Assembly (NCBI GenBank): GCA_002082245.2
Contig: NBTC02000002.1
Span: forward strand, 3,162,001 to 3,226,000
DNA length: 64,000 nucleotides
From: Yersinia enterocolitica
GTDB lineage: Bacteria; Pseudomonadota; Gammaproteobacteria; Enterobacterales; Enterobacteriaceae
Reading direction: 5' to 3'
The position numbers and the translations under genes are program-made. This document shows positions 20,095-28,776 of the stretch, one piece after another (the stretch's first letter is position 1; the number at the start of each line of letters is the position of its first letter). The notes below the pieces were generated by a model. That model saw only the letters and a program-made list of their open reading frames with translations. It ran no database searches and was not told the origin of the DNA.

Positions 20095-21006
20095 CTATCC
20101 TCGCGAATATTTCTTACTTTCGCGCGGGTGATCCCTTAGTAGTTTCCAGCCAAAATTCATGCCCGCAGCAGCCAATAGGATGGCGGTCGCCCCAGCTATT
20201 TGCACGAGACTCAAGCGGTGATCGAATACCAACCAGTCGACAATAATCGCCACAACCGGATAAATAAAAGATAACGTGCCAACCAAACTGGTTGGGATTT
20301 TCTGAATCGCGCTGTACAACAGTGCGGACATTAACCCAGTGTGAACCACGCCGATAATGAACAGTAATCCCCATGTGTTGCCTGATAGCGGTAAATCAGA
20401 CCAACACACAAAGGGTGCCAGCAAAATAGCGCCGACCAACAACTGAATCAGTACAATCAGATGTGGTGGCAAGCCTTTTAGCCGTTTGATAATCGCGGCC
20501 GTTACCGCATACATAAATGCCGCCCCCAGCGCCATAATGATGCCGAAGAGGTAGTCAGAACCTGAGGTGATGGCCCCCGGTTGCCCGATAATGATAAACA
20601 GCATCCCGCCAAAAGCGACCAGCAACCAACAGAGCGCATTTACTGTTAATTTCTCACCAAAAAACAGCACCCCCAGCCCAACCAGCATAAAGGGTTGAGT
20701 ATGGTAGGTAACGGTTGCCATCGAAATGGAGGCATAAGAGTAAGCGCCAAACAGTAGAACCCAGTTCAATACCAGCGTAATACCACCGATAACTGCAATG
20801 ACGATATGCTGTCGCGTGAGCACACCGCGTTTGAGTAAACCCAGCATGGCACAAGCGATAAACATGGCGAATGCACCAAATACACAGCGCCAGAACACAA
20901 CCGTTACCGCAGGTTGCCCTGATGCGATAACCGGCCAGCCCACAGTACCGGAAATAAGCATAGCTGCGACCATTTCCATGGCCCCGCGAGCTTTCATTTT
21001 TATCAT
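20095..21006 (-). CDS. EamA/DMT family exporter
   Basis: The product is about 303 residues with ten predicted transmembrane segments in two EamA repeats (about residues 8-140 and 150-290). EamA proteins export amino acids or other metabolites; the substrate cannot be read from sequence. I place the start at the ATG at 21006, which has CGGAGAGA immediately upstream, rather than at 21057. It is divergent from an XRE-cupin regulator that shares its control region, a common arrangement in which the regulator controls the exporter. Confidence 0.9.
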   Translation of the reverse strand: MIKMKARGAMEMVAAMLISGTVGWPVIASGQPAVTVVFWRCVFGAFAMFIACAMLGLLKRGVLTRQHIVIAVIGGITLVLNWVLLFGAYSYASISMATVTYHTQPFMLVGLGVLFFGEKLTVNALCWLLVAFGGMLFIIIGQPGAITSGSDYLFGIIMALGAAFMYAVTAAIIKRLKGLPPHLIVLIQLLVGAILLAPFVCWSDLPLSGNTWGLLFIIGVVHTGLMSALLYSAIQKIPTSLVGTLSFIYPVVAIIVDWLVFDHRLSLVQIAGATAILLAAAGMNFGWKLLRDHPRESKKYSRG

Positions 21007-21099
21007 TCTCTCTCCGTAATCGCTGCCAGGATGCTTTTGTATTTGAGTGCTTGGCACTCAACAGACAATACATTAAAATGAACAAGTGACTATTATGGT

Positions 21100-21118
21100 G
21101 AACGACAATCAGTCGTTC
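21100..21118. promoter_or_regulatory. Candidate operator, perfect palindrome
   Basis: GAACGAC, 5 bases and GTCGTTC form a perfect 7-bp inverted repeat between the divergent exporter and regulator genes. It is flanked by direct repeats ATGGTGAAC (21095-21103 and 21142-21150) and TGAACAA motifs. It is probably bound by the XRE-cupin protein; this is inference. Confidence 0.55.
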
Positions 21119-21151
21119 GTCAAGATGAACAAATGAATGATATGGTGAACA

Positions 21152-21733
21152 ATGACTCACTTTATACCCGATAACTCAGACCATGCAGCAACCCCGATTG
21201 GCTTGCTTTCTGCCTCTATTCGCCGGGAACGTGAGAAGTTAGGGCTGACGGTAACGGAATTAGCAAAGCGTGCAGGTATCGCGAAATCGACGTTATCGCA
21301 ATTGGAAGGTGGAGCCGGTAATCCCAGTCTGGAAACACTGTGGTCGTTAGCCATGGCACTGGATGTTCCGGTCAGTCGGCTTATCGCCCAGCCGCGCATG
21401 CATGTTCAGGTGATCAGGGCCAATGAAGGGATTACTGCGGTTTCTGAACAGGCGAACTACACCGCGACGTTGCTGGCTGCCTGCCCCACAGGGGTACAGC
21501 GGGATATCTATCGGATTAATGTTCAACCCGGTGAACTCAGGCGCTCCCGAGCACATATGCCCGGTACCATTGAACATGTGATTATCAGTTCAGGAAAAGC
21601 CAGAATCGGCCCAGTTGATCAAGCAGTTGAGTTAAACGCAGGAGACTACATTAGCTATTCTGCTGATGTGGAACATATTTTTGAAGCACTGGCCGTGGAT
21701 ACCACTGCGGTGATGATGATTGAGCACACATAA
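21152..21733 (+). CDS. XRE-family regulator with C-terminal cupin domain
   Basis: The 193-residue protein has an N-terminal helix-turn-helix (about residues 22-76, with LTVTELAKRAGIAKSTLSQLEGG) and a C-terminal cupin fold (about 115-190). This architecture is typical of PuuR/SutR-like regulators that sense a small metabolite. Its ATG lies within the repeat-rich operator region, so autoregulation is likely. The likely target is the divergent DMT exporter. Confidence 0.9.
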   Translation: MTHFIPDNSDHAATPIGLLSASIRREREKLGLTVTELAKRAGIAKSTLSQLEGGAGNPSLETLWSLAMALDVPVSRLIAQPRMHVQVIRANEGITAVSEQANYTATLLAACPTGVQRDIYRINVQPGELRRSRAHMPGTIEHVIISSGKARIGPVDQAVELNAGDYISYSADVEHIFEALAVDTTAVMMIEHT

Positions 21734-21907
21734 GCTATCGAGATATCCGTGGTCATACAGAATCCCGACCGACACCCTGGCATAACTATTGGTTAGGTTG
21801 TGATAGACGTCGACTCTGCTATTATCAACAGGTTGCTGCCATTTTGTATCATATTTTGTAGAATAATCATCTGCATAAGGCATGGATTAAGGCCACTGAG
21901 GAGAATT

Positions 21908-22897
21908 ATGCCGAACGCACCGAAAGACAATTCAGCCCCACTGGCGGCGGGGATTGAAACCGGTAAAAAAGCCATTTCCTATATGACCCAGCTGAGTAAC
22001 CACATCAAAGCTTACCCAGTGGTTGCTCATATTATCCGTGCCACCGATCGCTTTAATGACCGGATGGGCAGCCAGTTTGGTGCAGCTATTACGTATTTTT
22101 CTTTTTTGTCACTGATCCCTATTTTGATGGTTTCTTTCGCCGCAGTCGGTTTTGTCCTGGCGTCTAATCCTGACTTATTAGCTGAATTAATTAATAAAAT
22201 TGTCAATACCATCAGTGATCCAACACTGGCCGCTACACTTAAAAACACGGTAAATACCGCAATCCAGCAGCGCACCACCGTCGGCTTGACTGGCTTAGCG
22301 ATTGCGCTGTATTCCGGTATCAGTTGGATGGGGAACTTACGCGAGGCGATTCGTGCTCAATCACGGGATGTGTGGGAGCGTAATCCACAGGATCAGGAAA
22401 AGTTCTACTACCGTTATGCCCGCGATTTTATCTCGCTGACCGGGTTGGTTATCGCACTGATTATCACCCTGTCACTGACGTCAATTGCCGGTGCTGCACA
22501 ATCTGCCATTGTTGATGCATTAGGATTGGGGGGAATTGATTGGTTACGGCCCGTTATGACATTGATTGCGTTGTCGATCTCTATTGCGGCTAACTATTTG
22601 TTATTTTTATGGATATTCTGGATTCTGCCGCGCCATAAACCTAAGAAAAAAGCGTTACTGCGCGGCACCCTGATTGCCGCTATCGGCTTTGAGATAATTA
22701 AGTTTGTCATGACGATGATGCTACCACGCCTTGCCAGTTCGCCGTCCGGGGCGGCTTTTGGCTCCGTTATTGGTTTAATGGCGTTTTTCTACTTTTTTGC
22801 CCGGCTAACGTTATTTTGTGCCGCCTGGATAGCCACAGCCCACTACGATGAGGATGAAACCTTACCGCAAGGCGGGGGAAACAAGGCCACCCAATAA
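21908..22897 (+). CDS. yhjD: YhjD, YihY/BrkB-family inner-membrane protein
   Basis: The 329-residue protein is strongly similar to E. coli YhjD, with the core GAAITYFSFLSLIPILMVSFAA (shown in part as FSFLSLIPILMVS), PSGAAFGSV and several membrane segments. In E. coli a YhjD variant suppresses loss of Kdo in lipopolysaccharide assembly, and a lipid or LPS transport role has been proposed. The frame is open from 21800, but the ATG at 21908 with GAGGAG 6-7 bases upstream is the start. Confidence 0.92.
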   Translation: MPNAPKDNSAPLAAGIETGKKAISYMTQLSNHIKAYPVVAHIIRATDRFNDRMGSQFGAAITYFSFLSLIPILMVSFAAVGFVLASNPDLLAELINKIVNTISDPTLAATLKNTVNTAIQQRTTVGLTGLAIALYSGISWMGNLREAIRAQSRDVWERNPQDQEKFYYRYARDFISLTGLVIALIITLSLTSIAGAAQSAIVDALGLGGIDWLRPVMTLIALSISIAANYLLFLWIFWILPRHKPKKKALLRGTLIAAIGFEIIKFVMTMMLPRLASSPSGAAFGSVIGLMAFFYFFARLTLFCAAWIATAHYDEDETLPQGGGNKATQ

Positions 22898-23011
22898 GCC
22901 CAACCAGATAGGGTCAATACCCCATTAATGATAAATAAGCATTATGGCGTTTGCTCACCTCGCTGACTTATCACTACACTGGCCGCCGTTATCAAAAACA
23001 GAGGGCTATCC

Positions 23012-23797
23012 GTGTCGCGTTATATAAAAAAACCGTGGTTTTTACTGATATTACTTGCAGTTGCGGTGCTGGCCACAGTGTATAAATTGCGTTTTAGCAA
23101 TGCGGATGCACTGTGGAAAATCGTCAGCCAGCAATGTGTTCCCCATATGGTCGCAGAACATAGCCCGCAGCCTTGTGTCGCGGCTGACATACCGGCTGGT
23201 TTTGTGGTGTATAAATCGAATGTTGGGCCATTGCAGTATTTGTTGATGCCGACCGCTAAAATCAGCGGCATGGAAAGCCCACAGTTGTTAACGAGCAGCA
23301 GCCCAAACTACTTCCTTGATGCCTGGCAAGCCCGTCACTTTATGGCCGATAAATATGGCGCACCAATTGATGATGCGGATATTTCACTGACCATTAATTC
23401 AAAATACGGGCGTAGTCAGGATCATTTACATATCCATATTTCTTGCCTGAAACCACAGGTAAAAGCGGCGCTGGCGGCGCAAGAAGCAAACTTCCGTCAG
23501 CAGTGGCAGCCCCTGCCAGGTGGTCTGTTAGGTCATGACTATCTGGTGCGGCGCACAACAGCCGCTGAATTGCAGCACTCAGGTGCATTCCGCCTGTTAG
23601 CCGATGAGGTGGCTGGAGCGAAAGATAGTATGGGCCGCTATGGTTTAGCCATGACCGCATTGCCTGATGGGGCATTTTTACTACTGGCAAGCCAGGCGAG
23701 CCTGACGAAACTGCACCGTGCATCCGTGGAAGAATTGCAGGATCACGACTGTAATTTGCTATCTCCACCGCCGCCGCCGCTGCTCTCTTCTTCGTAG
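23012..23797 (+). CDS. cdh: CDP-diacylglycerol pyrophosphatase
   Basis: The 261-residue membrane-anchored enzyme hydrolyses CDP-diacylglycerol to phosphatidate and CMP. One N-terminal transmembrane segment (about residues 8-24) precedes a periplasmic HIT-like domain with HLHIHISC as the active-site histidine motif. Translation begins at GTG with GAGGG upstream. The C-terminus ends in a run of prolines and serines (LLSPPPPPLLSSS), an unusual tail. It converges on yhjG. Confidence 0.9.
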   Translation: MSRYIKKPWFLLILLAVAVLATVYKLRFSNADALWKIVSQQCVPHMVAEHSPQPCVAADIPAGFVVYKSNVGPLQYLLMPTAKISGMESPQLLTSSSPNYFLDAWQARHFMADKYGAPIDDADISLTINSKYGRSQDHLHIHISCLKPQVKAALAAQEANFRQQWQPLPGGLLGHDYLVRRTTAAELQHSGAFRLLADEVAGAKDSMGRYGLAMTALPDGAFLLLASQASLTKLHRASVEELQDHDCNLLSPPPPPLLSSS

Positions 23798-23908
23798 AGT
23801 TAAAACGGCCGGGCAGTTAGTTACTCGCTCTCACCGCCCAGCCGCTACCCTGTTCAAATTGATTGATTTACCGGCTCCCATTAGCCTGGCGATAGATCTT
23901 TTATTGCT

Positions 23909-26023
23909 CTATTTCTTTTGCTTTATCTTTTGCAGGAAAGGGGTGCACTGGTTTTCATCAGCCTCACTGGGCGAAATCAGTGCCAGCAAGGCCGCAGCAG
24001 GTGTGAGTGCGACACCCAATACAGCAGCAACCGCACCACGGGCGATCAACGGCCCCGCTTTCACACCAGCATCAGGCTGTTTAAATGTTCCTTTCACATA
24101 CAGCGGAGAGCGTAGGGTCAGAATACGCAGCCCTTTACTTTCTGGATTGACCGATAAGTCCAACCGCTCAGTAGCAAAGTTGATATTACCGGTAATGTTG
24201 ATAATGGCATTCTCGGTATCAATAACAAACAGGCGCGGTGTTGCCAATCCATTGCGCAACTGCACATCGGCCACTGCGCAGTTAATTTTCACCTCATCAT
24301 CACCAAACAGCTTCGCCACCAGATAGTTACCCACATTCAGCCCCAACAACTCCATCAGGCTACGGCTGATTAGCCCCTGATTCAGTAGCAAGCGCAGGTT
24401 ACCATTACTGGTTGCCAGCAACGCAGCCACTGAGTTACCGGTAGCGGTAAATGATGCGTCGCCATTCAACTGCCCCAGACTGTTGCGCATCGCCTGTACC
24501 TGTGGCAATAGCTCTTTCAATTGCAGGCGACGGGCATGCAAATCAACCTTGCCGGTCATCGGATCTTTGTTGCCATTCAGCCGCAAAGTGGCATTAAGGT
24601 TACCGCCCGCCATGCCAAAACGCAGTGGATCGAGTCGTAACTCACCCTGATTGAGTACCACGTGGGTAGACAGATTATTCAAAGGTAATGATTTATCCCG
24701 TTCGATACGCTTAGCCGCATACGTAACATCTGCATCCATCACTCCCCAACTTTTGGTATCAAACTTATCTGTCGGTAATACCTTGTTTGCAGGCTGCCGG
24801 TTTCGCTCACCACGATTGGCCTTTTCCTGATTGGAGTCAGCACCAATCAAGGGGGCTAAATCAGTAAAACGTAATTTTTCTGATGACATTTTGCCCGTTA
24901 ATTTCGGCCGTGGCTGGCTGGCGGTATAGGTCAGGCTGCCGTGAATATCACTGTCACCGATTTTACCGTTAAAGTTTTCATAGCGATAAACTGCGCCACC
25001 AGTTTGCTTTAGGCTGGCAATTAAGCGGCCATCGGTATTGTAAGGCGGGGTCGCGGGCAGCAATACACCGATAAGGGGATAGAGGTTGTCCAGACTGGCA
25101 CCGGAGAATTTCAATTGCAGATCTAATCCCGCCAGATTGCCAGGGTCGGTTAAGGTACCGGCTACCACCACACGGGTAGAGCCAGAACGCACATCAGCCT
25201 GCAACGGGAATGGTACGCTCGCATCACTCATCGACAGCATGCCGCCTATTTTTCCGCTGCCGGTGAGTGGCTGGCTCTGATACTTACCGTCAATTTTCCA
25301 GCCGAAAACATAATCTGGCGTATGGCTCTGCGCCTTATCCGTGACCTGTTTATCCTTTGTCTCATTACGAGTACCGGTCACCTCAGCAAACGGCAATGGC
25401 TTACCCAGTGGGTCGATCACGGCGTGCAAATCAGCTTTCAGAATGGCATCACTGAGGGTTATTTCACCGCGATCAAACACAATATCGTTAATATTCACTG
25501 ACCAAGATGAAGAAGGTGCTTCACCCGGCGTAGGGCTATTGGCCAGATTGAAGGTCCAGTTATTCTTACCGTTAGCCAGACGAAGCAGCTTGGCATCCGG
25601 TTGTGTTAGCCAGATACGAGGGATCCACACTTTCTGTGCCAATAAAGCCAACGGCGCAATACTGGCATCAACCCGTTTTAACGTGACCATTTCCCCAGCC
25701 GGAAAATCTGTGGCTAGCGTGTTAGTTTTATTATCTGTTTTATCACTGACTAAATCTGACGGGTTACCCAACACCAAATCTTCAGCATGAATATGTGGCC
25801 ATGGTATCCAGCCGCGCCAACCCGGCTCATCCCCTTTACGTGACCAATCCACCCCCAAGTTGCCACGGATAGCAAACGGCCGCTGCAACTCAGCAGAGAC
25901 TTTTTCATTGATGGTTGGCTTCAAACGGTTCCAGTCAAAGGTCATCACGAAAATCACCGTCGCCGCCAGTAGCAGCACGATAAGTCCACCAACACCTGTC
26001 AGCACTTTTCCGGTTTTTGTCAT
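23909..26023 (-). CDS. yhjG: AsmA-family protein YhjG
   Basis: The 704-residue protein has an N-terminal membrane anchor (about residues 8-29) and AsmA domains along its length. AsmA-like proteins of Gram-negative bacteria are periplasmic, repeated beta-groove proteins; several have roles in phospholipid traffic to the outer membrane. The family C-terminal block with LRSPLYVKGTFKQPDAGVKAGPL (partial: LRSPLYVKGTF) is intact. The order yhjD-yhjG-yhjH-kdgK follows E. coli, with yhjE absent and cdh present. Confidence 0.9.
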   Translation of the reverse strand: MTKTGKVLTGVGGLIVLLLAATVIFVMTFDWNRLKPTINEKVSAELQRPFAIRGNLGVDWSRKGDEPGWRGWIPWPHIHAEDLVLGNPSDLVSDKTDNKTNTLATDFPAGEMVTLKRVDASIAPLALLAQKVWIPRIWLTQPDAKLLRLANGKNNWTFNLANSPTPGEAPSSSWSVNINDIVFDRGEITLSDAILKADLHAVIDPLGKPLPFAEVTGTRNETKDKQVTDKAQSHTPDYVFGWKIDGKYQSQPLTGSGKIGGMLSMSDASVPFPLQADVRSGSTRVVVAGTLTDPGNLAGLDLQLKFSGASLDNLYPLIGVLLPATPPYNTDGRLIASLKQTGGAVYRYENFNGKIGDSDIHGSLTYTASQPRPKLTGKMSSEKLRFTDLAPLIGADSNQEKANRGERNRQPANKVLPTDKFDTKSWGVMDADVTYAAKRIERDKSLPLNNLSTHVVLNQGELRLDPLRFGMAGGNLNATLRLNGNKDPMTGKVDLHARRLQLKELLPQVQAMRNSLGQLNGDASFTATGNSVAALLATSNGNLRLLLNQGLISRSLMELLGLNVGNYLVAKLFGDDEVKINCAVADVQLRNGLATPRLFVIDTENAIINITGNINFATERLDLSVNPESKGLRILTLRSPLYVKGTFKQPDAGVKAGPLIARGAVAAVLGVALTPAAALLALISPSEADENQCTPFLQKIKQKK

Positions 26024-26270
26024 AACAGCTCCATGCCCGTACTCATAATAGATAAAGCTAAATCCGACACCAGGCGCGTATTTAATGGACGTCAGTTCGC
26101 GGTAATTTAATCGAAAAATCAGCCATAAAAATAGCTAACTGATTAATAATGCGGATTCAGAAGACTACACTAACCATAGTCGATGATGGTTCAGAATCCA
26201 TTATTTGGGCAGTTGAATCCGGTGATGCGCAGAGGCAACACGGCAGGGAAGTGCTTTTTCTCAGAGAAGG

Positions 26271-27062
26271 TTAACCACAAAACAACATAGGCAGCGTCTG
26301 TAATCTATCAAATGAAGTTGGCCGGGACAGATAATAACCCTGTGCGGCAGCGGCATCAGAGCGTTGCACCATGGCCCACTCCTGCGAGGTCTCAACCCCT
26401 TCAACTATAACCCCTTTGCAGTAGCGCCCCATTAAGGTGACCAAGGTGAAGAACAGTTGGTTTCCAACCTCACTTTCTTGCAACACAATAAATAAATCTC
26501 TGGCGACTTTGATGTACTCATAGCGCCAACTGATAAATGAAGTGAAATTCGCCAGCCCGCTGCCAAAATCATCCAACCAGAGTCGGTCAGCTTCAGCAAT
26601 ACGCGCAAAAGGAGTATCAAGGGAGGTATCAACGTGCTCGAGTAATTCAAAGCGAATATAGGGCATAGCATCGATTAGCAATTTGGCTTGCAGATCATCT
26701 TGCATCGCCATCAATGCCTGTCCATCAATGTTGATCGAAACCAGTACCGAGTGATGAACAAATATGGCGTGCCACTGCTTAATCATATTCAACTGCTCTA
26801 GTACCACATCCAAACGAGCGCGGATACTAATAGCACTGAAGTAATCCTCTGGATTTAAACGTGTATCCGGGGATGAAGGATGAAAAACAGCCGTGAGCAG
26901 TTCAATTGCCAGCAACGCACCAGATGTACGATAGATAGGTTGAAAAGTGTACCGACGCTGACATTGCCGCCAGAAGCTCTGTCCTTTATTTCGATCAATA
27001 GCGGCAAAGGATGGCGCAAGTAAACCTGATACTTTATTGGTCATCATCAGTTTAGTCGCCAT
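26271..27062 (-). CDS. pdeH: EAL-domain c-di-GMP phosphodiesterase (YhjH/PdeH-like)
   Basis: A stand-alone EAL domain of about 263 residues. The degenerate EAL signature reads AIELL, as in E. coli YhjH (AVELL). Downstream catalytic motifs are present: SINIDGQ, FELLEH, LDDFGSG and KGVIVEGVET. It should hydrolyse c-di-GMP to pGpG. E. coli PdeH favours motility by keeping c-di-GMP low, and this gene lies 28 kb from the c-di-GMP-controlled cellulose genes. The frame is open from 27233; the ATG at 27062 is the more reasonable start by length, but with a weak ribosome site. Confidence 0.88.
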   Translation of the reverse strand: MATKLMMTNKVSGLLAPSFAAIDRNKGQSFWRQCQRRYTFQPIYRTSGALLAIELLTAVFHPSSPDTRLNPEDYFSAISIRARLDVVLEQLNMIKQWHAIFVHHSVLVSINIDGQALMAMQDDLQAKLLIDAMPYIRFELLEHVDTSLDTPFARIAEADRLWLDDFGSGLANFTSFISWRYEYIKVARDLFIVLQESEVGNQLFFTLVTLMGRYCKGVIVEGVETSQEWAMVQRSDAAAAQGYYLSRPTSFDRLQTLPMLFCG

Positions 27063-27280
27063 GTTGCAAGACACCGTACAGTAATGGCAGTGTATATCGC
27101 TGCCAGCCTGATTGCATCCTGTGGTAAACGGTTTTCTTTCTGGAGATGTTATCGACTCGAGCGACCAGAACTTTATATAGCGGCATGACAGATTATCGCT
27201 CCCAAGCGGGCTGGCACGGTACGTTAAAGCCATCTACAGTAGTTAACTCAATAATGCCATTAATGTTAATGGAGGTCTGT

Positions 27281-27481
27281 ATGCCTTATGTAAATATTAA
27301 AATTACTCGCGAAGGAGCGACGGCGGAGCAGAAAAAACAGCTAATTGCCGGAGTCACCCAACTATTAGTCGATACCTTAGGTAAAAACCCCGCGACTACG
27401 GTCGTCGTGATTGATGAAGTGGACACTGATAACTGGGGTATTGGTGGTCAAAGCGTCACCGAACTGCGGAAATCATCATAA
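27281..27481 (+). CDS. 4-oxalocrotonate tautomerase-family protein
   Basis: The 66-residue protein starts MPYVNIKITREG. After removal of Met it exposes the catalytic N-terminal proline (Pro1) of the tautomerase superfamily. The gene is preceded by GGAGG at 27271-27275, which fixes the start although the frame is open further upstream. Its length fits the small hexameric members. The physiological substrate is not known. A hairpin follows the stop codon (CGGGAAAC 27497-27504, GTTTCCCG 27511-27518). Confidence 0.88.
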   Translation: MPYVNIKITREGATAEQKKQLIAGVTQLLVDTLGKNPATTVVVIDEVDTDNWGIGGQSVTELRKSS

Positions 27482-27535
27482 TTCTGTTCTGAGTGGCGGG
27501 AAACTTGTCAGTTTCCCGACCTACATCATAAAAAA

Positions 27536-27554
27536 TTTAAAACGTCGTTTTAAT
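27536..27554 (+). promoter_or_regulatory. Candidate KdgR operator upstream of kdgK
   Basis: TTTAAAACGTCGTTTTAAT contains a 17-bp perfect palindrome. It agrees with the KdgR consensus I recall (AATRAAAYRNYRTTTYATT) at all but three positions. KdgR represses pectin and KDG catabolic genes, and kdgK is a known regulon member, which supports the call. It lies about 155 bp before the kdgK start. Confidence 0.75.
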
Positions 27555-27586
27555 ACTATTGACTCCGACCAAGCCAGCAGTGAGAC

Positions 27587-27655
27587 TATAGTCAAAGTCA
27601 TTGGCGTTGTAGCACGGCTGCAAACAACGCTACAACGTCAAGTTAGCCGGGGATA
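27587..27655. repeat. Short ERIC-like remnant upstream of kdgK
   Basis: TATAGTCAAAGTCATTGGCG at one side and CGTCAAGTTAGCCGGGGATA at the other resemble the tips of Yersinia ERIC elements with the middle lost. Internally CGTTGTAGC (27605-27613) pairs with GCTACAACG (27629-27637). It lies between the KdgR-like box and kdgK and may be in the leader transcript. Confidence 0.45.
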
Positions 27656-27707
27656 ACCCAATATCATTCCCATCACTGACTCATCATTCAGAAATAGGCC
27701 GCTTTCC

Positions 27708-28652
27708 ATGACCAGCAAAAATATTGCCGTTATCGGCGAATGCATGATTGAACTGTCACAAAAAGGTACCGATCTTAGCCGGGGTTTTGGCGGTGATACG
27801 CTGAACACTGCGGTGTATGTTGCCCGTCAGGTATCAAAGCAGGCTTTGAATGTACATTACGTGACCGCATTGGGGACTGATAACTTCAGTGAAGAGATGC
27901 TGGCTGCCTGGCAGCAAGAACAAATCCACACTGATCTTATTCAGCGTATGGATAATAAGTTGCCGGGTCTGTACTTCATCGAAACCGACAACACCGGTGA
28001 GCGAACCTTCTATTACTGGCGCAATGATGCCGCAGCCCGTTTCTGGTTGACCAGCCCGGCAGCCGATGAAATCTGCCAGCGGCTGGAAAAATTTGATTAT
28101 CTGTACCTTAGTGGGATCAGTTTGGCCATTCTGGACAGCGCATCGCGCCAGCGTCTGCTGCAATTGCTGCGCGCCTGTCGTGCCAACGGCGGCAAAGTTA
28201 TCTTTGATAACAACTACCGCCCACGCCTGTGGCAGAGCAAGCAAGAGACTCAGGAAGCCTACCGTGACATGTTAGCCTGTACGGATATCGCGTTCCTGAC
28301 ACTGGATGATGAAGATATGCTGTGGGGCGAGAAGCCACTGGAACAGGTGATTGCAAGCACTCAGGCTTTGGGCGTGAGCGAGATTATCATCAAGCGTGGT
28401 GCGGACTCGTGTATCGTCTGGGTAAAAGACGGTTTTGAAGCCCATCAATATGATGTTCCCGCGGTCAAACTGCCGAAAGAGAAAGTGGTGGATACCACTG
28501 CTGCGGGGGATTCCTTCAGTGCGGGCTATCTGGCGGTTCGCTTAACGGGCGGTAGCGCCCACGACGCAGCAGTACGTGGCCATTTAACAGCCAGCACGGT
28601 GATTCAATATCGTGGTGCTATCATTCCACTGGCAGCAATGCCAGCAGTTTGA
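27708..28652 (+). CDS. kdgK: 2-keto-3-deoxygluconate kinase
   Basis: The 314-residue pfkB/ribokinase-family enzyme phosphorylates KDG to KDPG, the last step before aldol cleavage in pectin and hexuronate catabolism. The N-terminal GECMIELSQ and the C-terminal pfkB signature DTTAAGDSFSAGYLA, with its catalytic aspartate, are both present. A KdgR-like box lies upstream and a strong terminator downstream. It links to the PL2/kdgM genes 5 kb away. Confidence 0.95.
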   Translation: MTSKNIAVIGECMIELSQKGTDLSRGFGGDTLNTAVYVARQVSKQALNVHYVTALGTDNFSEEMLAAWQQEQIHTDLIQRMDNKLPGLYFIETDNTGERTFYYWRNDAAARFWLTSPAADEICQRLEKFDYLYLSGISLAILDSASRQRLLQLLRACRANGGKVIFDNNYRPRLWQSKQETQEAYRDMLACTDIAFLTLDDEDMLWGEKPLEQVIASTQALGVSEIIIKRGADSCIVWVKDGFEAHQYDVPAVKLPKEKVVDTTAAGDSFSAGYLAVRLTGGSAHDAAVRGHLTASTVIQYRGAIIPLAAMPAV

Positions 28653-28744
28653 TACTCGCCAACAGGTTCAGGCGGCCGGTGACTGACGTCGCTACGGTCC
28701 GCCTCTGCTGCTTCATATCGTCATGAATTCATTTCATTAACGAC

Positions 28745-28774
28745 AAGCCCGGCACATACCGCCCGGGCTTTTTT
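28745..28774 (+). terminator. Intrinsic terminator of kdgK
   Basis: AAGCCCGG at 28745-28752 pairs with CCGGGCTT at 28763-28770 and is followed by TTTT. Confidence 0.93.
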
Positions 28775-28776
28775 GA

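Noticed and set aside
23718..24326. 202-codon plus-strand open frame
   Set aside because: It overlaps the end of cdh in another frame and is antisense to yhjG; both of those genes have clear family matches.
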